From assembly GCF_000312045.1 (NCBI RefSeq), contig NZ_HE978634.1, forward strand, positions 1,162,842-1,226,841: DNA of 64,000 bases, in the 5' to 3' direction. Below, piece by piece: positions 18,896 to 27,985 of the stretch (within the stretch, counting starts at the first letter, position 1; the number at the start of each line of letters is the position of its first letter). Below the pieces are notes generated by a model. It was not told the origin of the DNA. It saw only the letters and a program-made list of their open reading frames with translations, and did not search any database. The translations under genes and the position numbers were made by a program. The stretch is from Noviherbaspirillum massiliense JC206. GTDB lineage: Bacteria > Pseudomonadota > Gammaproteobacteria > Burkholderiales > Burkholderiaceae_D.

Positions 18896-21157
18896 TCAGG
18901 CCTGGCTGCGCGCAGTGCCGGTCTTGCGTGTCAATTGCTCCTTGGCTGCCTCTTCCTTGCGCATCAGCAAATAGCGTTGCAGCGCATCGTCCAGAGCGGG
19001 CAGGAGGGTGCCCCGTCCGCTGTTCAATGCGCTGTATGCCGGGCGTGCCGCGACATAGCCGAGGCGATCGCCCGGGCATGGCTCCAGCCTGCTGGCGTCG
19101 GCGCCGGCCAGTTCGGCAGCCTGCAGGGCGAGGCCCGACCAGGTCACCGGGTTGCCGTTGGTCAGATGCCAGATGCCGGTTTCCCCATCGATCAGCAGGT
19201 CCAGGCATGCATGGACGAGATCGGGCACGAAGGTTGGCGAAACCGTGATGTCGCTTGCTGCCGCACATGGCATGCCGCGTTCCAGATTGTTCAGGACGTG
19301 CTCAAGGAAATTGTGCTTGTCCCACGGGCCGAAGAAGGCGCTCGTGCGCACCACCAGCGAGCGGGAGTGGGTGTCCAGCATCCTGAGCTCGGCGTCCGCC
19401 TTGCTCCTGCCATAGACATTGATCGGCGCAACCGGATCGGTTTCGACATAGGGCGATTGCTGCCTGCCGTCGAAGACCAGGTCGCTCGAAAAGCTCAAGA
19501 GATGGATGTCATGCCTTGCGCAGGCGGCTGCAAGCACTGCGGGTCCCTGCGTGTTTTCGCGGAAGCAGCGCTCGGCATCGGTCTCGGCATCATCCACCCG
19601 CACATAGCCGCATGCATTCACGATGGCCCAGGGCCGGTAGCGCGCAATTGCCTGTGCAACCGATTCCGGATCGGCGATATCCATCTCGCGGCGGTCCACC
19701 AGGCGATAGACGAGGTTGCGCTGGTCGCAGATCCGGGCGAATGCCCTGCCCAGGGTGCCGGTAGCGCCGGTGATCAGGATCGGGGAAACCATGCTATCCA
19801 CCATGCTGTGGCCATCGGCCGAAATCGAAGCAAGTACGGAATGGGTGGCGACCGGCGGGCAAAGGAATCTTCCCGGCCTGCGCCACCACCCATGCCCCGT
19901 CAGGACAGGATGCAACAGCGGCTGGCCGCTGGCGAGCGCCCGCATCATGCCGGCGACTGCGGTCGGACGCGGCAAGGGCGATCGCACGTCGAACGGGCCG
20001 GGTTCGTAATAACCTTTGCATTCGGTAACCAGACAGTTCCAGTCGTACGAACCAAGCAAGGCCCATACCGTGACCGCACGGATATCGACGTCGTTGGCTT
20101 GCGCCTCTCTGGCGGCTTCCCAGATTTCCAGCAGCCAGCGCATCTGGTCTTCGCGCGTGGCGTCGAGATGCGCCTCGGTCACGGCGAGAGGCAGGCGGTA
20201 CCGGTCCCAGGCTTCCTGCAGCAAGGGCCCGATGCCGGGCGTAGGCGTTGCAAGCGCGCGCGCGGTTTCGATATCGGCAAAGGCATGGCCGGCATACTGG
20301 CCGATGTACTGGGGCGGATAGTTTTCCGCGCGATGATCCAGCCAGCGCTCGCTGGTGATGTAATAGTTGATCCCGATAATGTCGGGCGGGCAAGGATTGT
20401 CCCGGAACCAGAGAAACTCTGCGGGATCGATGCCGGTCCCGACCAGATAATCCCAGAGTGCGTGCTCCGGGCCGACCTTCCCGCACAACAAGTCCCACGA
20501 TAGCCACCGTCGCTCATTGTAAAAGTTCGCCAGACCGGACATTTCGGGCGTGCCGTACGTTTTCCCGAGATCATCCGTCTGCACCAGCCGGGCATGCGGA
20601 TTGATCTTGCGGATCGCCCGCATCGAGAGCACCACGCCGCGGCACTGGTTCACGAGCGCCCGGATGAAGGTTTTTTCATCGCGCCCGTGCGGATACCAGA
20701 CGCCATACAGTCCGCTGAAGCGCGCAGTCGTCAGCGGCTCGTTGACCGGCGTGTAGTATTCCAGCCAGGGATAGCGCTGCGCTACCGCGCCTGCAAACTC
20801 CGCCAGCTGCGGCGCAAATTCGGGGTCGATCAGGCTGGTGTGGCGTGGACCGCTGCCGTGATGCACCAGCCCGGCGATCGGCGTGATCCCGGCTTGCCGC
20901 AGCGCAGACAGGCGCTCGTCGGGCCATGACCAGTCTGCCTGTTCGATGCCATCGGGCGCCGTCCGTTCCCATAGTATCGGGTAGCGGATGGCACGTATGC
21001 CGAGCGATGCAAAACGATGGATGTCGTCTGCGCGATCGGCGTGGCCGTTTCGTTCCATCTGGCTGAAATAATTGTCGGACACCCGGTTGACGGTGCATTC
21101 GAGGCCGCCCCAGAGTTCCAGTTGCTTGTCCGGCTGGGGAAGATATCGTTCATTCAT
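18896..21157 (-). CDS. Fusion: GH1-like glycosidase + RmlD-like dTDP-4-dehydrorhamnose reductase
   Basis: 753 residues. Residues 1 to about 420 form a glycoside-hydrolase-family-1-like barrel: acid/base Glu140 in YYTPVNEPLTTARF and candidate nucleophile Glu328 in LAVTEAHLDATRED. Residues about 457-735 form an extended SDR like RmlD: NAD motif ILITGATGTLGRAF (463-470 for the glycines), SSDLVFDG, and the catalytic YGRSK. RmlD makes dTDP-L-rhamnose, so the pair suggests synthesis or editing of a deoxysugar-containing glycan, but no other rhamnose gene is nearby. No signal peptide is seen, so it is cytoplasmic. It lies 87 bp upstream of coxA on the same strand. The ORF is continuous, so the fusion is not a frameshift artefact. 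Confidence 0.85.
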   Translation of the reverse strand: MNERYLPQPDKQLELWGGLECTVNRVSDNYFSQMERNGHADRADDIHRFASLGIRAIRYPILWERTAPDGIEQADWSWPDERLSALRQAGITPIAGLVHHGSGPRHTSLIDPEFAPQLAEFAGAVAQRYPWLEYYTPVNEPLTTARFSGLYGVWYPHGRDEKTFIRALVNQCRGVVLSMRAIRKINPHARLVQTDDLGKTYGTPEMSGLANFYNERRWLSWDLLCGKVGPEHALWDYLVGTGIDPAEFLWFRDNPCPPDIIGINYYITSERWLDHRAENYPPQYIGQYAGHAFADIETARALATPTPGIGPLLQEAWDRYRLPLAVTEAHLDATREDQMRWLLEIWEAAREAQANDVDIRAVTVWALLGSYDWNCLVTECKGYYEPGPFDVRSPLPRPTAVAGMMRALASGQPLLHPVLTGHGWWRRPGRFLCPPVATHSVLASISADGHSMVDSMVSPILITGATGTLGRAFARICDQRNLVYRLVDRREMDIADPESVAQAIARYRPWAIVNACGYVRVDDAETDAERCFRENTQGPAVLAAACARHDIHLLSFSSDLVFDGRQQSPYVETDPVAPINVYGRSKADAELRMLDTHSRSLVVRTSAFFGPWDKHNFLEHVLNNLERGMPCAAASDITVSPTFVPDLVHACLDLLIDGETGIWHLTNGNPVTWSGLALQAAELAGADASRLEPCPGDRLGYVAARPAYSALNSGRGTLLPALDDALQRYLLMRKEEAAKEQLTRKTGTARSQA

Positions 21158-21264
21158 GAAAGATCACTTTCTTGGTTGTTGTTTGCAAGGCAGGGCAAAG
21201 CGTCCCGGGTTGGCGGAACGCGGTTTGATAGAGAAGAAGGCCGTCCAGGGACGAGAATGGATGC

Positions 21265-21549
21265 TCACCAGCATATTTCCCTGTTGAGCCCGGCCGATAC
21301 GGAGCGCATGCTGATGCTTTTGAAAAACGCATGCCATGGCGGCGGTGCGATGAAACCCATGCCGCCATCTGTGGTGCTCCATACAGGAACCACGACACCA
21401 TCGAGTCCTGCATTCGATGCCACGGTCTGAAGCTGTGTAATGACTTTCTGTTTTTCTGTCGGAGACAACTGACCGAACGAACTGCCGATCGGAACGATGA
21501 TCAGTTCAACGCCATTGCGGCAAAGATGCGCAACTCTGAAACACTGCAT
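21265..21549 (-). CDS. Hypothetical protein, 94 aa
   Basis: Chosen start ATG 21549 has AAGAGGAAAT directly upstream, while the longer frame above it is a shadow of the GFA gene. The protein contains a hydrophobic strand (VELIIVPIGSSFG), an amphipathic helix (LSPTEKQKVITQLQTVASNAG) and a strand-rich middle (LDGVVVPVWSTTDGGMGFIA). There is no signal peptide or known motif. I do not recognise the family; the alternating strand-helix-strand pattern suggests a small alpha/beta fold. It is 107 bp upstream of the glycosidase-RmlD fusion on the same strand and may be co-transcribed. Confidence 0.65.
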   Translation of the reverse strand: MQCFRVAHLCRNGVELIIVPIGSSFGQLSPTEKQKVITQLQTVASNAGLDGVVVPVWSTTDGGMGFIAPPPWHAFFKSISMRSVSAGLNREICW

Positions 21550-21671
21550 ATTTCCTCTTGAGGTGTCGACTCGACGGAAAGCCCGGCTCCAGCAAAGTTC
21601 GGGCCGGGTTGGTTCCAACTGCAAACTTTGTACCCACTCGTTGCATGTGGGATCTGCACAGATGCCCCGCG

Positions 21672-22115
21672 CTACATGCTGACCACGTCGGTCTGCAGCA
21701 GCAATGGAGGCGCCTTGTAGACTTTGGGTATGTGGGTATCGCATGTGGTCCATGGCAGTGCACTTGCAGTCCAGATATCGGCGATTGCATGGAACCAACT
21801 TGGATCGTCCAGAGAAAGGGCCTTGATGATGAGAACGTCGGCATTGGCGTCGCTTGTCGCAAACAGCGGCGTTCCGCATGATTGGCAGAACGCGGAGTGC
21901 GGATGGTCGGTGCCGCCTGCAGTGGACGCTGTATAGCGCGCCGGGGAACCGGAGATACTCACTGCGCTGGCAGGCAGAATCAATAACGACGAGTACGGTG
22001 CACCGCTCGCCCGCTGGCAGGCGCGGCAATGGCAGTGATACATGCCCAAGGGAGCAGTGCTGCATTCATAGCGGACAGCGCCACATGCGCAGCGACCGGA
22101 AAACGTGGTTGGCAT
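21672..22115 (-). CDS. GFA family (glutathione-dependent formaldehyde-activating-like/CENP-V) protein
   Basis: 147 residues with the near-perfect ribosome binding site AAAGGAGGCGTT before ATG 22115. The zinc ligands of the family appear as CACG (SGRCACGAVRYEC), CHCRACQRASG and CQSCGTPLF. Members fold as a zinc-bound beta barrel; a few bind S-hydroxymethylglutathione, but most have no proven activity. No formaldehyde dehydrogenase gene is close, so the role is unassigned. Confidence 0.85.
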   Translation of the reverse strand: MPTTFSGRCACGAVRYECSTAPLGMYHCHCRACQRASGAPYSSLLILPASAVSISGSPARYTASTAGGTDHPHSAFCQSCGTPLFATSDANADVLIIKALSLDDPSWFHAIADIWTASALPWTTCDTHIPKVYKAPPLLLQTDVVSM

Positions 22116-22604
22116 AACGCCTCCTTTCGGCTGAACAGCCAGTATTCCCGCTTTTCCCGCCGCCTTATCGACTGGCAACAGGAAGAAGCCGGCATTTCGT
22201 TCAGGCAGGCTTGCAATCAGGCGCGGTAGGACAATGTTCCTCATGCAAGACGCGGAGACCAGTGCTAATGCAAAACTTGTGCCGCCAGAAGCGAGAGGCG
22301 GGCCTCGATGTTGTCCCGCAGATGTAAATCTGACTTGCACCGTGTAGGCCATACATTTTTTACACTGCGTAAGATGGTCGCGTTGAAAGGTGTTCGCGCA
22401 GGCTTGAGCCGGTTCAGGGTGAGGAAACACTGGCAGACGCGCATATTCAGGAGCGTTCGGAGAATCTGAAAGACGCGCCACGTCCCAACTTGCCGGCGCT
22501 GAGCCGCCCAAATAGGCAAATGCATGGTATCGATACCTGGCACGGCTGATGCGTAAGTCACCGTTCCGGCGCTTGCCGGCTTTCTTAACGCAATGGAGTT
22601 CATC
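22116..22604. other. Intergenic region without clear gene
   Basis: 489 bp between the divergent GFA gene and the Asn/Gln repeat gene. The ORFs crossing it lack ribosome binding sites and family-like sequence. It presumably contains both promoters; I could not identify convincing hexamers. Confidence 0.4.
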
Positions 22605-22778
22605 ATGACGAATCAGCAAAACCAGAATCAGCAGAACCAGAACAACCAGAACAACCAGAACAATCAGAACCAGAACAATCAGAACCAGAACAATCAGAAC
22701 CAGAACAACCAGAACGAGCAGAACAGAAACAATCAGAACGAACAGAACCGGAACCAGGAGAACCGGGACAATCGCTAG
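22605..22778 (+). CDS. Asn/Gln-rich repeat mini-protein, 57 aa
   Basis: ATG 22605 is preceded at optimal distance by TGGAG. The protein begins MTNQQNQNQQNQNN and is almost entirely Asn and Gln in short units NNQ / NQN, turning to EQNRNNQ and then a charged end (NRNQENRDNR). There is no hydrophobic core, so it must be disordered and soluble, with prion-like composition. The stop is followed by a CG-rich inverted stretch (GGGCCAAGCAATTGGCCC at 22791-22808) that may act in termination. Function unknown; candidates are a desiccation/stress hydrophilin or an aggregation-prone scaffold. Confidence 0.55.
   Translation: MTNQQNQNQQNQNNQNNQNNQNQNNQNQNNQNQNNQNEQNRNNQNEQNRNQENRDNR
22615..22755 (+). repeat. 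Tandem AAC/CAG short-unit repeat inside coding sequence
   Basis: The coding DNA is a run of imperfect 9- and 12-bp units (AACCAGAAC, AACAATCAG, AACCAGAACAATCAG). The units keep the reading frame, so replication slippage would change length in steps of 3 or more residues without breaking the frame. Confidence 0.85.
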
Positions 22779-22892
22779 TTCATACAACGCCGGGCCAAGC
22801 AATTGGCCCGGCCTCTGCAACGGGCCCGGCCTTCATTCGTCGTCCATAAACTGAATGCCGCTTTACCCGAACATCGCTGCGTAAGAGCGCAC

Positions 22893-24881
22893 ATGCCAAC
22901 CCCATTTCAACCGGATGATCTTTTTCTCTACAAAACGATCACCGAACTTGACTGTGTTCCCGCAATCGAGCTTGCTGCATGCGAAGTGCAGACGATCAGC
23001 CGGGAGCAGGATTCAACGAGCACGACGATCTGGCTGGTGCCGCTCGACGGCAGCCCGCCACGGCAATTCACCAGCGGTTCCGCCGACGACATGCCGCGCT
23101 GGTCGCCGGACGGATCGCAGCTCGCGTTCCTTTCTTCCCGCGGCAGCGGCCGGCAGATCCATCTGATTCCGCGCGATGGCGGCGAGGCGAAACAGCTCAG
23201 CCATCTTGCTTCCGGCGCCATGTCGATCGAGTGGGCGCCTGACGGGCAGCGCCTTTTGGCGTGCTGCACTCTGTCCATCGATCCTGAAACCCATGGAGAC
23301 CGCGGCAAAAAGGGAAACACGAACCGGCCGGCCGATGCGCCGAAGCCTGTCTGGCGCCTGCCATACAAGCTGGATGGCATCGGCTACATTCTCGACAGCG
23401 AGATACATTTGTTCACGGTGGATGCGCATACCGGCGATCATGTACAGATGACGGATGGACCGTATGAAGTCAGGAGCGCGCACTGGTCGCCGGACAGCCG
23501 GCGGATTGCCTATACCCGCACGCGCGAAGGGCGGTTCGCACACCGCAGCGATGTCTGGCTGATGGATGCGGATGGCAGGAACCAGCGCCAGGTCTCGCAC
23601 GAGGTCGCATCGGTGCAGTATCCGAAATGGTCGCCCGACGGCCGCTTCATCGTATTCACGGGCAGCGCCGAAGAAGGCGATTCGCAGATGCGCCTGTGGC
23701 TGTATGAAGTGGCAGCCGACAGGGTACGACCGCTCGGCGACGAATCCATCGAAGTGGTATCGGGGAAGACCGTGTACTGGTCGCAGGATTCATCGAAGGT
23801 GGTGCTGGTCCTGGCGCGCAAGGGCAGGCACGAAGTCGTGTCGGTATCGGTGCCGGAGGGCCAGCTTTCGCGCCTGGTCACGGGCGATCGTCAGATAGCC
23901 CGCGTGGCCTGCAGTGGGCAGCGACTGGTCTTCGTCACCGAGGACGTTCGCACGCCGAACGAGGTCTGCTGCACCGACTGGCAAGGCAGGAACGAAATTC
24001 GCCTCACTGATTTCAACCCCTGGTGGCGGGAGCGCATCCTGCCGGAAGTGGAGGTGAGGCGTTTCGACGTGCCGGATGGAGAAGGCGGGCGCGAACAGGT
24101 CGACGGCTGGCTGTTGCGGCCGCCCGGTGCCAAGGGACCAATGCCGCTGCTGGTCGATGCGCATGGCGGACCTGCCAGCTACACGCTGCTGCAGTACAAC
24201 TCGCATGTCTACTGGCCGGTCCTGGTGTCGCGCGGGTGGGCAGTGCTGGCGCTCAACCCGGTCGGTTCGAGCAGCTATGGCCGGGACTTCAGCGCACGGC
24301 TGCGCGGCCATTGGGGCAAGCGTGACTTGCCCCAGCACCTGGCGGCGGTCGACGCGCTGCAGCGCGAAGGCCTTGCCGACACACGCCTGGCCATCACTGG
24401 CAAATCATATGGCGGGTATCTGACTGCATGGGCGATCGGGAACAGTCGATTGTTCCGTGCGGCAGTCGTGTCGGCGCCGGTCGCCGACCTGGAAAGCCAT
24501 GCCGCCATTTCCGACAGCGGCTTTTATTCGGATGCCTATTCCATGTATGGCGAACTGAAGATCCAGCGCGACAAGATGCGCGAGCTTTCCCCGATGGGCT
24601 ATATCGAAAGGGCGCGTGCGGCCACGCTGATCCTGCAGGGCGAACAGGACCAGCGCTGCCCGGTCAGCCAGTCGGAGGAATTGTTCACTGCGCTTCTGAG
24701 CGGCACGGATACCCTGGTCGAAATGGTCATCTACCCCGGCGGCAGCCACCACTTCTTCGAGAGCGGAAAGCCGTCGCATCGCCTGGACATGGTGGCGCGC
24801 CTGGTCGGCTGGATGGAGCGGTGGATCAACGTCGAAGTGGCAGGTGCACAGAAAGAGGGACCGGACTCCTCGAAGAAATAA
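22893..24881 (+). CDS. S9 family peptidase (prolyl oligopeptidase / acylaminoacyl-peptidase type)
   Basis: 662 residues from MPTPFQPDDLFLYKTITELD; ATG 22893 has a modest AAGAG. Residues to about 390 form a beta-propeller of WSPDG repeats (PRWSPDGSQLAF, HWSPDSRRIAYT, KWSPDGRFIVF). The C-terminal alpha/beta-hydrolase has the nucleophile in ITGKSYGGYLTAW, the Asp in LILQGEQDQRCPV and the His in IYPGGSHHFFE. No signal peptide, so a cytoplasmic peptidase that removes residues from short or acylated peptides. It precedes the ClpP-like gene by 73 bp on the same strand; both are proteolytic, so a shared transcript is plausible. Confidence 0.88.
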   Translation: MPTPFQPDDLFLYKTITELDCVPAIELAACEVQTISREQDSTSTTIWLVPLDGSPPRQFTSGSADDMPRWSPDGSQLAFLSSRGSGRQIHLIPRDGGEAKQLSHLASGAMSIEWAPDGQRLLACCTLSIDPETHGDRGKKGNTNRPADAPKPVWRLPYKLDGIGYILDSEIHLFTVDAHTGDHVQMTDGPYEVRSAHWSPDSRRIAYTRTREGRFAHRSDVWLMDADGRNQRQVSHEVASVQYPKWSPDGRFIVFTGSAEEGDSQMRLWLYEVAADRVRPLGDESIEVVSGKTVYWSQDSSKVVLVLARKGRHEVVSVSVPEGQLSRLVTGDRQIARVACSGQRLVFVTEDVRTPNEVCCTDWQGRNEIRLTDFNPWWRERILPEVEVRRFDVPDGEGGREQVDGWLLRPPGAKGPMPLLVDAHGGPASYTLLQYNSHVYWPVLVSRGWAVLALNPVGSSSYGRDFSARLRGHWGKRDLPQHLAAVDALQREGLADTRLAITGKSYGGYLTAWAIGNSRLFRAAVVSAPVADLESHAAISDSGFYSDAYSMYGELKIQRDKMRELSPMGYIERARAATLILQGEQDQRCPVSQSEELFTALLSGTDTLVEMVIYPGGSHHFFESGKPSHRLDMVARLVGWMERWINVEVAGAQKEGPDSSKK

Positions 24882-24954
24882 GGCCGCTGGCAATTCTTCA
24901 GCGAAGGGGAGGGCATTCCGGAGTGACGCAAGTCGCGGATCATGCGAAGGGTGG

Positions 24955-25515
24955 ATGATGGAGGGCGAACCCAGCAACAAGACGGAGATCTATGCCACGC
25001 TTGCCGGCAGGGTGGATGACGCCATGGTGCAGCGGCTGTTCAATCAGATCGCCGGCGCCGTGTCGAACGGCGTGCAAACCTTGCACCTGATGATCCAGTC
25101 AACCGGCGGCATCATTGGCGACGGAATCGCATTGCACAACTACCTGAAGAATCTGCCGATCGACATCATTGCCTACAATACCGGGATGGTGCAGTCGATC
25201 GCAGTGGTCATGTTCCTTGCGGCCAGGAAGAGGAAGGCGAGCAGGACCGCAACCTTCATGATTCACAAGGCGACCTTCTATGGCGGCAGTGCCGCCACGT
25301 CGGCCCAGCTCAGCGCAGTTACCCAATCCCTGGTGGTGGATGATGCCAGGATTGAAAGTATCCTCAAGGAGCACATCAGGATGCCGGAGGAAAAATGGAG
25401 CGTGCATCGGTTTGCCGATCTGTTCATTACGGCGCACGAGGCACTTGAATTCGGCCTGGTCAATGAAATTGCCGACTTTGCACCACCGCCCGGTGCCACG
25501 CTGATCAATATCTGA
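24955..25515 (+). CDS. ClpP/SDH-class serine protease-like protein
   Basis: 186 residues; ATG at 24955 (a second at 24958) with AAGGG upstream. The ClpP/crotonase fold is visible: IQSTGGIIGDGIALHNYLKN, nucleophile region NTGMVQSIAVVMFLAA, His in FMIHKATF, and the handle helix region ending ITAHEALEFGLVNEI. It lacks the ClpP propeptide. By eye, the position of the catalytic Asp of ClpP falls on HRFADLF with the first residue His, so the triad may be altered. It is likely a stand-alone ClpP paralogue rather than the housekeeping subunit, because clpX and tig are absent. Confidence 0.75.
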   Translation: MMEGEPSNKTEIYATLAGRVDDAMVQRLFNQIAGAVSNGVQTLHLMIQSTGGIIGDGIALHNYLKNLPIDIIAYNTGMVQSIAVVMFLAARKRKASRTATFMIHKATFYGGSAATSAQLSAVTQSLVVDDARIESILKEHIRMPEEKWSVHRFADLFITAHEALEFGLVNEIADFAPPPGATLINI

Positions 25516-25575
25516 AGCCGTCCACGCGAAGCCGAAGGCCTCCCGGAGTGCATGTTGCCTGTCTAACAGCAAAGC

Positions 25576-25610
25576 AAAAGGCCTGCACCGTTGCCGGTTG
25601 CAGGCCTTTG
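25576..25610. terminator. Bidirectional hairpin between convergent genes
   Basis: A GGCCTGCA-centred stem of about 13 bp (25577-25589 with 25596-25609) flanked by A and T triplets. It lies between the ClpP-like gene and the small minus-strand gene. Confidence 0.6.
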
Positions 25611-25665
25611 CGTGAAGGGAATTGCGGAAGCTCCTGTGCAGGAGCGTTCCGGGATCTCCCGGAAG

Positions 25666-25917
25666 TCAGCCTTCGACCAGGGCTGCCCGCAGCCTGGCTG
25701 CCACTTTCGGGCTGACGGAATCGTACCCGACGGTCAGGCGGTACAGTTCCCAGATGCTCATGTCCTTGACGCGTTTGCTGGTAACGGCCTTTGCGGGCTC
25801 GGTTGCCGGAACCGCGAACAGTGCGGCAAGAAGATTCAACGTAGCGCGGCCGACATTCGGCAGATAGCTGCCATTCGCCGCTTGCTGAGGATAAGTAACG
25901 AGGCTCGTTGTCGACAT
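25666..25917 (-). CDS. Hypothetical protein, 83 aa
   Basis: ATG 25917 has AAAGGAACAAGAA upstream. The N-terminal half is low in structure, followed by a hydrophobic helix (ATLNLLAALFAV). The C-terminal half carries a compact motif, KDMSIWELYRLTVGYDSVSPKV (in part), with the conserved-looking SIWELYRL. I recognise it only as a type of small protein found in Oxalobacteraceae-like genomes; no function is known to me. Confidence 0.6.
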   Translation of the reverse strand: MSTTSLVTYPQQAANGSYLPNVGRATLNLLAALFAVPATEPAKAVTSKRVKDMSIWELYRLTVGYDSVSPKVAARLRAALVEG

Positions 25918-26236
25918 TTCTTGTTCCTTTCATTCGATAGTCGTGGCGCATTGCGCCTTGCTTCTCATTATGGGAACGTACCGGTATAAATCCACTTTCG
26001 ATTTCACATATCCGACATTCGACGGGTGAATGTCTGTGCGGGCAATTCCCATGCTTGCCGTTTCAATAGCAGAGAGTGTGATTCACCCGATTCCGATGAA
26101 GTGCGATGCAGTCAGGAAAACCGGTTATTCCGGAAGCCTTGGCCGCCGGGCCTTGGGATAAAATGGCTTGCAACTTTCGCATTGCAATTTCGAAACGCAT
26201 TTCTCCTCCATTCCCCCAGCACACCGGCCTCTGACG
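25918..26236. other. Divergent intergenic region
   Basis: 319 bp between the 83-aa gene and the antiporter gene, AT-richer near 25960-26000 (minus-strand CATAAT at 25972-25967 is a possible -10 for the small gene). No further gene is seen. Confidence 0.4.
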
Positions 26237-27985
26237 ATGCAAGAGCAACATGCCTTCCCTTTTCTGCGAGAGCTCCTGCTGTTCCTCTCGCTGGCCGGCA
26301 TCCTGATTCCGCTTCTGCAGCGCCTGCGCATCAACCAGGTCCTCGGCTTTCTTGCCGCCGGCGTGCTGGTCGGGCCATTCGGGCTCGGCCTGTGGGCAGG
26401 AGAAATCCCGTTGCTGACCTATTTCACCTTCATGCACGTCGACGACATCGCGCCGCTTGCCGAGATGGGCGTGCTGTTCCTCATGTTCATGATCGGCCTG
26501 GAACTGTCCACCGAGCGCTTGTGGGCTTTGAGGCGCTGGGTGTTCGGCGCCGGCACTGCGCAGATCGTCTTGAGTACCCTCGTCATCGGCGGGCTGGCCT
26601 ACTGGTTTGGGAACCGGGTGGAAGCCGCCATCGTGCTGGGCCTGGTCCTGTCGCTGTCATCGACTGCGGTCGTGATGCAGCTGCTGAACGAGCAGCGCGC
26701 GCTGGCAGTGCCGCTCGGCCAGGCGGCGTTCTCCATCCTGATGCTGCAGGACCTGGCGGTGGTACCGATCTTCATCCTGTTTGACGTGCTGGCGGAGGGG
26801 AAGGGCGGCAGCGCGCTGCCGCTGGCGGGATGGGCGATCCTGAAGGCGGCCGGTGCGATCGCGCTGATCTACCTGCTGGGGCGTCGCGTGATCCGCCCGG
26901 CATTCCATTCCTTTGCACAGCAGCGGCAGCCGGACGTGTTCATGGCACTCACCTTGCTGAGCAGCCTTGGCATTGCCGGCCTGACGGCGGCTGCCGGGCT
27001 GTCGATGGCCCTGGGCGCCTTCCTCGCCGGTCTGCTGCTGGCGGAGACCGAATTCCGGCATGAAGTCGAAATCACCATCGAGCCATTCAAGGGCTTGCTG
27101 ATGGGCCTGTTTTTCATGTCGGTCGGCATGCAGATCGATGTGCGCGAAGTGATCCGCTCTCCGGTCTGGCTTCCGCTTTCGGTGCTTGGCCTGTTCCTGA
27201 TCAAGGGAGTCGTGCTGACCGTCTTGTTCCGCATCGGCGGTTTTCACTGGGGGCGCGCAGTGGAAGGCGGCTTGCTGCTGGGGCAGGGAGGCGAGTTCGC
27301 CTTCATCGTCGTGGCCTATGCAGTTGCGAGCCGGTTGCTTGAGCCTGCAGTGGGCCAGTTCATGATGCTGGTGGTCGGGCTCAGCCTGTTTGTGACGCCA
27401 CTGGCGGCTCGCGCGGGGCGCCTGTTCGGCGACTGGTGGCAGGAACGGCAGCGCGAGCCGGCGGGGACGATGGACGAGGCGACCGCGATGCCGGCGCAGG
27501 GACATGTGCTGATCGCCGGTTTCGGTCGCGTCGGCCAGGTCCTGGCGCAGGTCCTCGAGGCGCAGGGCATACCCTACGTCGCACTCGAGAATGATGCACG
27601 CCTGCTGGCGGAACTGCATCCGCCGGCCGGCACCGTTTTTTTCGGGAATGCGGTGCGGGCGGAGCTCTTGCGCAAGGCGCATGCGGATACGGCTTCCGCC
27701 ATCGTGCTCACCATGGATCATCCGGCCTCGGTGCTGCAGGCTGTCCGGGCGATCCGGCACGATTACCCGTACACACCGGTGCTGGCACGCTCGCGCGATG
27801 AAAGGCATGCGCTGGCATTGCGGCAGGCAGGCGCGACCCTGGTCATTCCGGAAACGCTGGAGTCGAGCCTGCAGTTGTCGTCGCAGGTGCTGCAGATGCT
27901 GGGCATCGATGAAGCCGCCGCGGCACACCTGGTGCAGCGCGAGCGCGAACGACGCATCGCCATGCTGGAAGCGGGCAAGGAGTGA
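26237..27985 (+). CDS. Monovalent cation:proton antiporter-2 (KefB/KefC-like)
   Basis: 582 residues. I chose ATG 26237 because translation then opens with the first membrane helix (FLRELLLFLSLAGILIPLL). About twelve transmembrane segments form a Na_H_Exchanger domain, including the ion-site helix LILMLQDLAVVPIF-like region (SILMLQDLAVVPIFILF) and MALGAFLAGLLLAETEF. A C-terminal Rossmann TrkA-N domain (HVLIAGFGRVGQVLAQVLEAQ, in part) binds nucleotide and gates transport. KefB/C export K+ in response to glutathione adducts; no KefF/KefG flavoprotein gene is adjacent, so glutathione gating is not certain. Confidence 0.88.
   Translation: MQEQHAFPFLRELLLFLSLAGILIPLLQRLRINQVLGFLAAGVLVGPFGLGLWAGEIPLLTYFTFMHVDDIAPLAEMGVLFLMFMIGLELSTERLWALRRWVFGAGTAQIVLSTLVIGGLAYWFGNRVEAAIVLGLVLSLSSTAVVMQLLNEQRALAVPLGQAAFSILMLQDLAVVPIFILFDVLAEGKGGSALPLAGWAILKAAGAIALIYLLGRRVIRPAFHSFAQQRQPDVFMALTLLSSLGIAGLTAAAGLSMALGAFLAGLLLAETEFRHEVEITIEPFKGLLMGLFFMSVGMQIDVREVIRSPVWLPLSVLGLFLIKGVVLTVLFRIGGFHWGRAVEGGLLLGQGGEFAFIVVAYAVASRLLEPAVGQFMMLVVGLSLFVTPLAARAGRLFGDWWQERQREPAGTMDEATAMPAQGHVLIAGFGRVGQVLAQVLEAQGIPYVALENDARLLAELHPPAGTVFFGNAVRAELLRKAHADTASAIVLTMDHPASVLQAVRAIRHDYPYTPVLARSRDERHALALRQAGATLVIPETLESSLQLSSQVLQMLGIDEAAAAHLVQRERERRIAMLEAGKE

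Noticed and set aside
17132-20503. 1123-codon plus-strand ORF opposite coxA and the glycosidase fusion
   Set aside because: The sequence is rich in His, Arg, Gly and Gln as expected for an antisense frame; both opposite genes have full catalytic motifs.
22615-22755. CRISPR-like array
   Set aside because: Units are only 9-15 bp and contiguous, with no spacers and no cas genes nearby; the repeat is coding.
22593-22820. Hydrophobic Leu/Val-rich minus-strand frame across the Asn/Gln repeat
   Set aside because: It is the antisense translation of AAC/CAG units; the plus-strand frame has the ribosome binding site and ends just after the repeat.
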